Assembly: GCA_024195265.1 (NCBI GenBank)
Contig: JAJLRJ010000007.1
Span: 7,399,058 to 7,463,057, forward strand
Length of the DNA stretch: 64,000 nucleotides
From: Dendrophyllia cribrosa
Lineage: Eukaryota > Cnidaria > Anthozoa > Scleractinia > Dendrophylliidae
Direction of reading: 5' to 3'
The notes under the pieces were generated by a model that was not told where the DNA came from, ran no database searches, and saw only the letters and a list, made by a program, of their open reading frames with translations. Made by a program: the position numbers and the translations under genes. This document shows, piece by piece, positions 33,630 to 44,400 of this stretch. Numbering within the stretch: the first letter of the stretch is position 1; the number at the start of each line of letters is the position of its first letter.

Positions 33630-35464
33630 CTAGAAAACAAGTGTAAAGAGAATAAAAGCCGTGAAAGCTGTGTTACCTTAGAGTCTTTGATGCACATTTG
33701 TCTAGCAACAACTGAACAAATGACCTGCAACTCACATTGGCTCTTATCGAAATTGAATCTACTTATTAAACTTTTACATTTAAATGGTCACAACATAGGA
33801 TTTCATTGACAGACTCAAAAGTTAGAACAATGCTACTAGTTACAGGTATATAGCTGGAGTTTTTCTTAATACAACCCGTGCATTCATTGGTTGATTCATG
33901 ATCATGTGACATCTAACAAACAAACTGTTTCCCGTGGCTAAACTGTAGAATACCCGGCCACTTATTTGCATCTCGTTGAATAAGAATGGATCCTTTTGTT
34001 TTCATATGCTTCATTCTATAAAACGTTTTGGGATATGTAAATTTCAAATGTCCATGATTAAGCGGGCAACATTTTTTTACATCTGAGGGTAACAGTGTAC
34101 TGTTGCCCGTTAGCACACGTGATCAGACCGTGAAAGTCAGATTAGGGATAGAATTTTTACCCCCTTTTTAGAAAATTATTTCTAGATTGTGTAATGTAAG
34201 TAATATGTATTTACCTTTTGCTTAGTTTTTAATTAATATTTAATTAGATTTTACTTATAACATTATCTAACATACCCTCTATAAATAAAGTTTGTTTGAT
34301 TGATTGGTTGAAAAAGGTGGCATGATAATGATGCCTTGTGTTGCTATGGAACAAATCACTTAATAACTCTGATCCCTGGGGAAACAGTAAATTTTGTATT
34401 CCTTGAATCTCAATGTTTTCCTCAACTTTGTCTCGGGAAACAAAATTCACTGTTTCCCTCGGGACCAGTCATTAGGTGTTTTAAATGTCTCCATAATTGA
34501 CTCTGGGAGTGAAAGGATTCATAAACCATAACTTTTCAAACCTTGCAAAAAACCGTTTCAAAACATGGCTTACTCTAGACATTCGGGAGAAATCTCCTGT
34601 CTCCCCCAACCCTCCATGTATACATATGTTCCTCCAACCAGTTGAATTAGCCTCAAATAATTGTGGGTAACCAAGAAAATGTTTCCTGAGGGGAAAAAAT
34701 ACTGCACACTACTTTTCTTTTCCTCACTCACAAGGGGTGGTGCATAGTCTTTCAAAAATTATGGGTCTCACAAAATTTTAGGAGAATTTGCAGGTCTCAA
34801 AATCTTGTTTTTTTTTTAAGTGGTCTGCAGTGGTGGATCCAGAATCCATTGTAATGGGGGGGGGGGGGGGGGGGGGAGTGAATAAGAAGGGGGCTCAGAG
34901 TGAATAAGAAGGGGGGGGGGGTGGGGGCAGAGTGAATACATACATGCATACCTATACTTTTCATAACTTTATTTACATGAGAGTAAAAAACAACACACTA
35001 ATTTACAGTATAAGAGGGTTATAAGAAGGTTATAAGAGGGGGGGGGGGGGGTTGAGGGTGAATAAGGGGGAGGGGCATCTTGGAGTCGTTTTATCACATT
35101 TTAAAGAGTAAAAAGACCTTGGGCTTGCATAAAAAAATGCTAGTCTCTTCTTGCCATCTTGCAAGGACTCAAATTTATCAGTAGCCACACCTCTCACATG
35201 TTCCAAGTTTGTTCGCTCTCACTTTTTTAGAGGGATGGACAGAGCGAGGGTGAGCAGCCTTGGACAGTCTGAGAAACCGACTTGTTAGGCACTTCACTTA
35301 CCCTTTGTAAAGACCTGCAAGGCCTTCTTCAGAAAAAATTCTCAGGCCACCTCTTAGAAATCCTTTGTAATACCGGTCCTTGAAAATATTCTTACTGCTG
35401 TGGTTTGAACCTAGTTCATTCTCAAGCTGCATGCGGATTTTTATGACATCTATAGGATTTGTGA
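32942..35464 (-). CDS. SLC25 mitochondrial carrier, UCP-like (two 3' exons; N-terminus not found)
   Basis: Inner mitochondrial membrane solute carrier. Exons on the minus strand are 35464-35302 (163 bp) and 33629-32942 (688 bp, stop TAA). The junction splits a Gly codon and both sites are GT-AG. The three carrier repeats each show the signature: PIDVIK, PTDLVK and PFDVVK, each followed by an acidic-Gly-aromatic block (EEGLAGLYKG, KEGIRGLWTG, HEGILGLYKG). The 283 visible codons lack only about 20-25 N-terminal residues of helix 1. RAAILTAAQIPSYD and DVVKTRMMNQ resemble the uncoupling-protein/SLC25A30 branch; the transported solute cannot be inferred. An alternative first exon ending at 36512 (before GTAAGTACC) would encode only MSTCQS and omit helix 1, so it is not adopted. 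Confidence 0.9.
33771..34521. mobile_element. TTAA-family MITE fragment split by a 640-bp insertion
   Basis: 33771-33846 ('aaatggtcacaacataggat' to 'agttacagg') and 34488-34521 ('tctccataattgactctggg' to 'agtgaaagg') match consecutive parts of the full MITE at 49478-49691. Between them lies an unrelated segment (33847-34487) containing 'gcccgttagcacacgtgatc' and 'ctgtttccctcgggac' motifs. It sits in the SLC25 intron. Boundaries are approximate. Confidence 0.6.
34829..35080. repeat. G-tract-rich low-complexity region
   Basis: Three poly(G) runs (from 34856, 34911 and 35038) alternate with 'gagtgaataagaag' words. The flanking 'gtggtggatccagaatcc' (34830) has an inverted partner 'ggatctgccagtgg' near 35699, beyond the SLC25 exon. 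Confidence 0.7.
35302..35464 (-). CDS. SLC25 carrier, internal exon with first PxD signature
   Basis: Acceptor 'atttgcag' and donor GTAAGT bound a 163-bp exon encoding VTNPIDVIKIRMQ through EEGLAGLYKG. It needs one base (G of GTC) from an upstream exon. Confidence 0.88.
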
Positions 35465-35744
35465 CTGCAAATATAGAATAAGACAACTGTTAAAGGTTTC
35501 TATAAAGGCAATTTATAAAGCCAAGTCCGATCCCAAGTTGTTTTTGGCTCATTTAGGCCTTTCTACACCTTGAGTGGTGATGTCACTCATTTTAAAACAC
35601 TTCAGGGCTGACAATTTTTTTCAGTCTCAGACTCAACATTTTCACTTCCCTCCCCTCCTATTCACTCTGGATGCACCCACCCCCTTACAACCGAGTCTGG
35701 ATCTGCCAGTGGCATATATGGTAGGTAAAGTCACACAAGAGCAA

Positions 35745-35960
35745 CAGGTGGACCACACAGCCGGAGATTGACCCGGTTTTTGCAGCATGAAGCAACTAGG
35801 AGTATTGCTAGTATTACTCCTCCTGGGTGGTATGCTAGTCCATTGCAGGGGTACCCCTAGCATTATGTCCCTCAGTACCCATTTATACACCCCGGGTGGA
35901 GAGAGACAATGTGGAGTAAAGTTTCTTGTTTAAGGAAACAACATGATGACAGAGACCAGG
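35745..35960. repeat. Dispersed repeat ('ggtatgctagtccattgcag' type)
   Basis: The segment 'tgcagcatgaagcaactagg' through 'acccatttatacaccccggg' and 'gtaaagtttcttgtttaagg' looks like an interspersed repeat I recall from marine invertebrate genomes. That recognition is from memory and unverified. Confidence 0.45.
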
Positions 35961-36583
35961 CCAGTGGCATATAGGGGAGGTAAACTGGCTAAAAGGGTCA
36001 TCCATTGAACCAGGTCTTTTTTTTGCTGATTGCATTACATTGCATATATGCATGGTCATCTTCATCCTGTATGTTGCCTGGCTCACCCTTCTATGTGAAC
36101 TACCTACATGTATCCTTTTTGCATGAAAAATACACTGGCTAGCTGGGTCAGCTTTTCTCTTTCCAAACACAAAGGGAGGGAGGTGGATATGACAAAAGTC
36201 ACCGAGTCTTGTTGTGTTTTACATGTGTAGCTATGACATGCTGATCAGCCCCAATAAGGGCAAGACAGCTGTCTGCATCTACTGTCCAGTTTTGAGCCAG
36301 AATCATGTCAGGTCTAGTTAACTCTAGTGCTGTGATATCAGAGTTTGTAGTGTCTTTAGGAATTTTTTTAAAATTAAGAAAGTGGTGGAAACCAGGAACA
36401 AATGGGAAGGGGGAAATTGTTTAATATTGTACAATAGGAAAGAAGAAAAAAGCAGGAGCTAGGACTTTTCAAAGGGGGGTCACACTGTGTCACACCCAGG
36501 GTACTTACCAGATTGACATGTCGACATCCAAACTGTGTTTTACTAAAATTAGCCAACAAATAGGGGGCCACGGGCACCCCACG

Positions 36584-36584
<1 letters not shown>

Positions 36585-36617
<33 letters not shown>
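36585..36617. repeat. Poly(C) tract, 33 nt
   Basis: Unbroken C run. The surrounding 35.97-37.6 kb holds no supported exon, although the missing SLC25 first exon should lie upstream of 35464 and may be here. Confidence 0.9.
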
Positions 36618-36619
<2 letters not shown>

Positions 36620-37599
36620 TCAGCTACGCCCCTGCAACCCGAATTATTCTGACAATGTACATTTAGTATTGTGTGTCATTGTGTGACGCGTTTCGTGACG
36701 AGTGATACTCGGCGCGCGCTTGAGTACTGTATTTGCATCACGTAAGCGTGGTGTATCATTTACCTTTATTTCAGTCCGCGAAAGAGAGAAAAAAATATGA
36801 TGTAATCTGTGGTTAATTAATGGGCTTTTAATTTATCAATTTCGAGGCTGACATTTTCAACGCAGATTTGCGTTGAAAGTTTCTCCTGGTCAAACTGAAA
36901 AGACCGACCCCGAAACGCAGCCAATCAAAAGGGTGATCAAGGGTGGGTTTAATATTCATCGCTCGATCACAATGGTCAATAGTCAATGGTCTGTTTGTTT
37001 TACACGTGTTGCCGCTTGTGGGGTCGGCGACCATCAAGTTGAAACATAACTTTAAAAGTTGCTAGAGATTTAAGATCATGTCAATTGAAAGCGAATTAAT
37101 CGATCAAGCACGACGATGGATACCAAAGTCACGCAAAAAACTCACCTCCACCTCCACACATGTTCGAAACACCACTGAGCAGAAATCTCGTCAAATTATC
37201 AGAAGATTGTGTCGCCATTTTACGTATAAACTCTCTGAGAAGCGGGCACCGGTGAATCAAAATTGAAAGCCGCAGTCAGGCGTGATCGCGCATAACTGAA
37301 GACCTCACTGAACATATTCATTTGCAATATTCAAATAGCGGACAAAGTCTTCTAACGGGGTAGTAGAAGCGTTAATCACAGTCATTAGAGGATAAATTAT
37401 TTCGGGTTTTGTTTGACCGATTTTAACTCGATTTAGGCTGATCACCGCAAAAATTCCAACTGGAAAAATTAAATTAAGACTTGCGAGTAAAATGAAATCC
37501 TAAAGAATGAAGCAACATCATAGAAACAAAAAAGAAAAATTATAGACTTGGGATACAGGCGAATGTTATTTTTATCCTACACCCTGCTAGTTGTCAATC

Positions 37600-37781
37600 A
37601 CCCCTGTTCCGTCCAATGAGAACTTTTTCACGCGGGTGGGGTGGACACATATTAACTAATGCCAAGCCAATCAGAAGCCAGCATCTTGGTTTTCTGGGGA
37701 GTCCACAGCCCTGCTCGCTTCGAGCTTTTCGACGCCATCATTGCCGTTTCCACGCTTGTAGGGTAGGGAAAGTAGAGCAAA
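37600..37781 (+). promoter_or_regulatory. Putative NAB promoter and 5' UTR
   Basis: Two CCAAT motifs (37613 and 37667) precede the start codon with no obvious TATA box. The start context gcaaaATGG has A at -3 and G at +4. Assigned from position only; the transcription start is not visible. Confidence 0.35.
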
Positions 37782-38490
37782 ATGGCAACTCCAGGACAGA
37801 AGGAGAGAGAGGCAGAGCTTCATTCTGTGCTCAAAGCAGCGAACCTGCTAGACTACTTCCAAAGTTTCCTCGAACAAGGAGGCGATGACGTGCAACAGTT
37901 CTGTGAAGCAAGCGAAGATGAATTCAAAGAAATTATTGCTTTGGTCGGCATGTCCACGAAGCCTTTACACACAAGACGGCTGCAGAAAGCACTGGTGGAA
38001 TGGAAAACCAAGCGAGGACATTCCCCTGAACGAGTTTCTGCTGGATCGTGGATGGACAAGTGGTCTCCTTCGCCTCAGATCAAACCGCCGGCCGCTACTC
38101 CACCGCCTGGCTCGAAAGGAAGAAAGAGGCTCAGTAGTTCTGGCTCTCAAGGTGGACCTGAGAAGCGAGTTGTAGAGTTGAAACTACCTCCGATGGAAGT
38201 AATAATCGACTGGGAGAAGCTAGATCCTGAAAGACAACAGCTGATAAGAGATCATTCGCGTATTTATGGCCGAGACTTGAAGAAACGCAAGACAGACTCG
38301 CTAAATTCACACGAACAAATGATCAATGAAGCAGCCGCTCAACTTTGCCTGCGCGATCCGACACTTCTCGTTCGACGCGATGAGTTGTTTACAATGGCAA
38401 GGCGAGTTGTCCGGGACAGTGGCTTCACGTTCGTCCATGGGCATTCCAGGTCAAAATTTTCTTCCGAATCTTCGGAGGAAATTATAGATG
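37782..38490 (+). CDS. NAB: NAB exon 1 (NCD1 and NCD2)
   Basis: One exon carries both conserved NAB domains. NCD1 mediates EGR contact and oligomerisation in vertebrate NABs; NCD2 carries repression function. A basic KGRKR motif in the linker could be a nuclear localisation signal. It ends with one base of a codon (GAT G|gtaagt). Confidence 0.95.
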
Positions 38491-41400
38491 GTAAGTGATC
38501 TCAAATTTTGTTTTGTGCTGTTTTCGAGTTTTCTGCAATTTACATATCTTGTGTATAAAAGCCTTGTATTTCTTAAAGCTTGATCTTCGATTCTTTCTTG
38601 GAATACGATAAGCTTGTATTTCAAGTGCTCTTGAAGAACTTGCTACTCATGAGTAAATATTTTATTTCTTCTACATGTAGTTTAAAAACCCATAAAAGTG
38701 TAGTGGGTGAGATTTAAAAGTTGTATCTCAAATTGTATTGCAGTTTTGTTTCTATATTCATTGCTTGCGATGCATCACATTTTCTTTATAAACATACCTC
38801 TTTGTTGTGGTGGGGATGCTTGTCAAATCGATTAAACAATTTACATGTTGTTGACATTCAGCTGCTGCGGAACAGCCTTTATGCATATTTTCGTCAGACT
38901 AGCTACTTTTACCCCCAAGCCTCAGCTTTTGAAATGAAACTCCCCCCCCCCCCCCCCCCACCCTTTCCAGCCTGTGATATTCTCAAAATGGCAACTTTGA
39001 AAATAATACCCTCAATTTAAACAATGTGAAGTTGTGAAAGGTTTGCAAGGAATTTCGTATAAACGAGGCTTGGCCGTGAATTTTGAGCTGGTGATGTACA
39101 TGTAACATGCATAAGGCATGTTACATAGTACATGTACATGTAGTGTAATTTTATCCCTTGTACATGTTTACATCAGACTAACTAATTTCAACTCCAAGCC
39201 TCGCTATCAATACAATGACTTGAAAGGGAACATTTATTCAGAAGTCTTGAATGGGAACTTTCAATTTGATCAGACATATCTGCCAAATGTCCGGCATTAA
39301 GAAAAATGTTGCCAGAACTGCGACTCCTCATTCAATTAGTTGTCTAGCCCACTCACAGTGCTAATTTGCTATCCTGTACCCCAGATGTTTGGAAGGGGAT
39401 GCCACAATTGACAAACATTTTTTTCTTCAATTAATCGCATTATTTTATCTATGTACCCGAAAGTTGTGACCCCTTAGGCCTGCTAATTTCGAAAGTAACA
39501 GGGACTGTACTTGAAAAATAAAATATTTGCCTTCCTGGGGAGGGGGGTGGAGGGTACTTGGATTTTTAGCTGACAGGAAGGTGCAAAGTATTTTTGTTGT
39601 GTAATGAGATTTTGGGACAGATTTTTGGATTTTAAGTAAAAGGGTGATTCTGCTTAATTTTTTTTAATTTTAGTGTTTCTTGATATAAATTTGCTACCAG
39701 ACATGCGCGAGAATCCACGCTTTGGGCACTTGATGCCTTTGTGAGTATATAGCAAGCAGCGATTTGAGCCTAAAACAAAAAGTGGAAAAAAACCCAGTAA
39801 TTCTGTTCCAGGGGGTTCTTTGACGACCCCCCACCCCCCAGGAATTTCCGACTTTTCTTTTTATCCTTTTTAAATTCACAATGTCTTGCTTTAAAAAAAC
39901 GTTCACTTCGTTTACACACAACATTTGTGACCTCTCATGCGAAAACGATAGGTCTGACAGCTATCCGTTTAAGCCGTTCATCAGACGTTCACGAACGGCA
40001 AACGGCTGCTAGCTGTTCAAAAAAATCTTCAGCTGTTTGAATGGCTGCTGCTAGCCGTTCAAAAAAATCTTCAGCTGTTCAAACGGCTAGGGCTATCTGC
40101 ACGGCTAATGTTAGTATCCGTTTAGACAAAAACTATCGACGGCTACGCTTATCCGTTGACAAATGACTAAAAACATTTCTAGCCATTTTACGCCTATCGG
40201 AAGAGCTCTAGTCTTGGCCGGTAACTTAACAGTTGATTTATTTTTGTTTTCGTTCGCTCACCACGCAATTTGCATATGTCAAAAGTAATTTGAAACCTTT
40301 TAGATATAAACATCTAGCTATTCAAAAAGAGAAGCACCTCCAGTCAGTACGTAGTCATTCTATTGCTGAAACGATACTTGGAAATGAAAGCAGGGAGTTC
40401 GGAAAAGCTTAGTCTTAATTTTGTCCAGCAAAACAGAGAATTCTTAGAAGCAGACAGTCAAATAGTGTGTTGCGTTACCAACAGTTTCGTATGCAAATGT
40501 TAGCAAAACGCAGAGTTATGCTTTGGTTAGTACAACTTTATACAGTGCTCGCTCGTGACTGGCCAAACAGATGCTCAATGACATTTCTGGGAGAGAAAAA
40601 CTAGCTGTTTTACATGTATTATGGAAGATCATACAGCCCAATTATTTCCTGAGTCGGCAAAATGTTTCCAAAGCTCTAGCGCTCTGAATATTGACTGTCG
40701 GTAAAGTCTGAAAAATAATTATTCTCGGAAGCTGTTCCTTTTCGAAACTATTAAGCTATCCGTTAGATGAATTTGCCGAAGTGTTGTTAAACGCTTCAAG
40801 CTATCCGTTAATGAATTTTTTCTCGAATGAATATTAAACAACGTTTCGAATGGGTGAAGATTTATTTGAACGGCTGAATTTTTTTTCTGAACAGTTAACT
40901 TTAGCCGTTCGAACGGCTGAATATTTTTCGTGAACGGCTGAATATTTTAAGTGAACAGGCGACCCTTGGCGTTGCCGTTCGAACGGCTGAATATTTTAAG
41001 TGAACGGATGACCCTTGCCGTTCGAACGGCTGAACATTTTAAGTGAACGGCTAGCTGCAGCCGTTCGAACGGCCTCCTACTGTTCGTGAACGGCAGGTGA
41101 ACGGTATAAACGGTTCGAACGGCTATCCGTTAGTATCATTTTCCTATGAGAGGTCACATATGAATAATAAAATTTAATTATTGTCCTTAAAACAAACTTG
41201 ACAGTTATACACTGAATTATTTTATGGTGGAGAAAATTCTTATACAACATTAGTAAAAAGGGTCTTTAAAGAACCATTTGAAATACCTCTATGGTTAATG
41301 GATGGAGCTGTGTGTATGGGGGTATACTGTATGCTACATGTATGTACTCAATTTGCAAGGTTGTTGTTTCTTAAACAGCTACCAAGAAGAATCTGGCATC

Positions 41401-44400
41401 ACAAGCAAACAAAATGAAGCGAAATGAAAGATTGATTGAAATTGACGGCCTTCTGCAAAACAACAAAATATTGCAGGAACAGATAATGCAAAAGCTGGAT
41501 GAAGCACGAGCACTCAATGCCACAACCGAGGTAGAGTTCATACTTGATTGATTGATCGCAAAAACAGGGCTAAAGACTTAAGGGCAGCCAACTGCACTTT
41601 TAACCCAAGACAATTAAAAAGTTAGTTGTGCGCAAGTCTACTGTCACCTTGCCTGTGGAATAACAGTCTTGGTTTGTAAACAAACTGCGCATCTACAGTA
41701 CGTGTACATGTACCATTACTCCCTGTCAAATCATTGTTGTGTGAAAAAAAATCTTTGATTTGGCTCTTGTATTTTATTTGACGTGAAGGGTTGTGTGAAG
41801 TTGTTATGGCATTGTATGGAAAACAACATGAATGGCTCATGAAAATTTATTTTGGCTAGTAAAGGTGATATGTTACTTGTCACTGGGCTAATAAATACAA
41901 AAGGTGACCTTTAAGCCCTATAAAAATGTACAAGCATACATGTGCAACTTGTTGTTTAATGTGCCTTGAAATGTCACATAAGTCCTTGATATTTTGTTGT
42001 ACAGTTGTACTTTATTTTGTCTTCTCCCTTGCATGTGTATCATTACAGGAAGTTTACTTAATACACTGTTTACAAATTTACAAATTTTCATGTGCCAGTG
42101 ATCTGTTTGGAAAACCTGATGAATTCCTCTAATGGGTCTTTGTCCTTTACAAAACTACCATTGAGTTTACATGTAAGTAATACTGTATGAACATTGCACA
42201 ACTTTATTTTGATGAGTGCCCAATTTGTAAGCTTTTGGATGGGGATACGTACAGACTGTACACTGTATCTACATGTAAATGTACATGTGTGGCAAAAAAT
42301 ATTTCCATAGTATTCTCTTTTAATGAAGTGAAAGACTTATGGCTGTACAATGTATCATGTTCATCAGGTTAATGCGCTTCAGGCTGACCTGACTAAACTT
42401 CAAGGACAACAAGTCTCCCTGCAGTTAGAGCACAAAGAACTGAAGAAGAAGCAGCGTCGTTCTGAAAGGTATTACACTAACAAGCAAACCAAGGATACTG
42501 GATCACAGAATGACAGTGTGCAGGGTGATGATGTAGAAATGGTTGGAGATGTGTCACTTCAAGATCAACTCACCCCAGATGATCGCTCAGAGGAAGGTTA
42601 GTAGATTTTTATGTACAATGCATCACAGTTGAACGTCCTTGTTCAACCATCTCTCCTAAAGGGCCACCTTTCATAAGCAACCATGACCACTTTCAACGCT
42701 GGTGAAATGAATTTTTCTATTGTTTTTAACCTCTACATTTAGTAAGCGACCACTTGTCCATATTTCGATGTCACTACAGATGCAAATTGAATAATGTGTT
42801 GAAAATTTTGTCCCTTGCATCAAAAGTTTAATAATTTATGATACATATTTTGCACTGATACATGTACATGTACATGTAGGTGCTTTGTACAGGGATTCTG
42901 ACAGGGTGCGCGGGTGCGGAACCGCACAATTCGGTCAAACCCGCACAATTCCTAAAAATCTGCACAATCCCGCACAATACTGAAATATTTGCTTAAAATT
43001 TTAATTAAATCAGGTATTTCTATTGATTACCAAGATTTCGGGAAACGTTTTAGGTTATTTTCAGCCCATTTTCCTTCCAAACAATCGAGAAATCCCTCGA
43101 TTTCCTCGAACAGTTTGAGCGGATCGATATAAAAACAACAAGGCATTCTCTTCGCCGTCCTGGGAACTAGTCTCAGTTTTACTTCTTTCCGACTTCCTAG
43201 AGAATTTTTCGCGTAGCTTTTTAGTTGTCGTTTTCCAGACATTATGTCGTTTTTCTTAGCAGCCTGTTTATATTTTTTCGAGCACTTTCGCTTCCTCTTT
43301 CAGTTCAATATGTCGGGGACCGAAGAAGAAACACCGAAGAAATGTACTCGGTCGCGCCGAAATGAATGTCACTCTGTCTGAATTATTTTCGCTAAGAACT
43401 GATCAAGTTTGCGAATCGACAAACAAACTATTAAAGCGCTGGAACTTCGGATTGATAGGAGAAAATTATTAAGTTCTGATCAGGATACTGGATTTTATTT
43501 TTTCAATCAAGTGAAAGACGTTTTCATTCGGGAAAATGCAAAACAAACATGCTATCAAATTACATTTAGCAATCAATTTGCATACATCTCGAGCTTGTGT
43601 TTTTGCGGCAAACTTGCGAAGAAATTGTGTGAACCTTTAATGGAAATTATTCACACTACATAAAATGTACGGATTTTTCAGAAAGGAACTCGCTCAGATC
43701 GGAAACATTTTATTTAGAGGTGGTATTTCGGTTTTACCCGATCGAGTGCATCGTGTCACGCAATGTGATTTTGTTGAGACAAATAAACTTTAGTGAAGAA
43801 AAACAGCCGCAAATTGGCGATTGCTGGGTACATTTTAATCCCCAAAGTAAAACATCCATTTGTATTTTTCATTTATGCAGAATTTCCTCCCTGTCATATT
43901 TTTCTGGCCTGGCTAGAACACAGGTGATTGAATGTTTGGTTGGTCACAGGATTGCGCAATCCCGCACAATTTCCCGCACAATCGAAGTTATTTCCCGCAC
44001 AATTTGCCCCAAAACTCCCGCACAATTTTGGATTTTTTCCCGCACCCTGTCAGAATCCCTGTTTGTATGTTGAAATACTATAAGTACACAGGGATGTAGC
44101 TAAGAGCCGGCTACCAGCTTATTTCACCAGCTGAAAGAGAACTTATCACCGGCTGAAATTTCACTAGAAAACAAAGACTTGGGGGTGATTTTGAAGGTGC
44201 ACAAGCCAGAAAACTGGATGGGCTTGTTAATGAGCCTGCACAGTTTTTTGTTAGCTACACTCCTGTATGTAAGGTTCATTTGATTCAAAGTTAACACCTC
44301 CTGTGGTCTAACCTCTCGTAAGTGACCACCTCCCGTTAGCGACCACCTTGGCTTTGAGTGGTCACTTATGGGAGTTTCAACTGTAAGTATATGCACATGT

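Noticed and set aside
36374..36577. First exon of the SLC25 gene ending at a strong GTAAGTACC donor
   Set aside because: In the required frame it gives only MSTCQS and omits transmembrane helix 1, which the family needs.
42187..42372. Extra NAB exon upstream of 42368
   Set aside because: The frame stops at the real acceptor, and joining exon 41379-41530 directly to 42368 keeps the reading frame.
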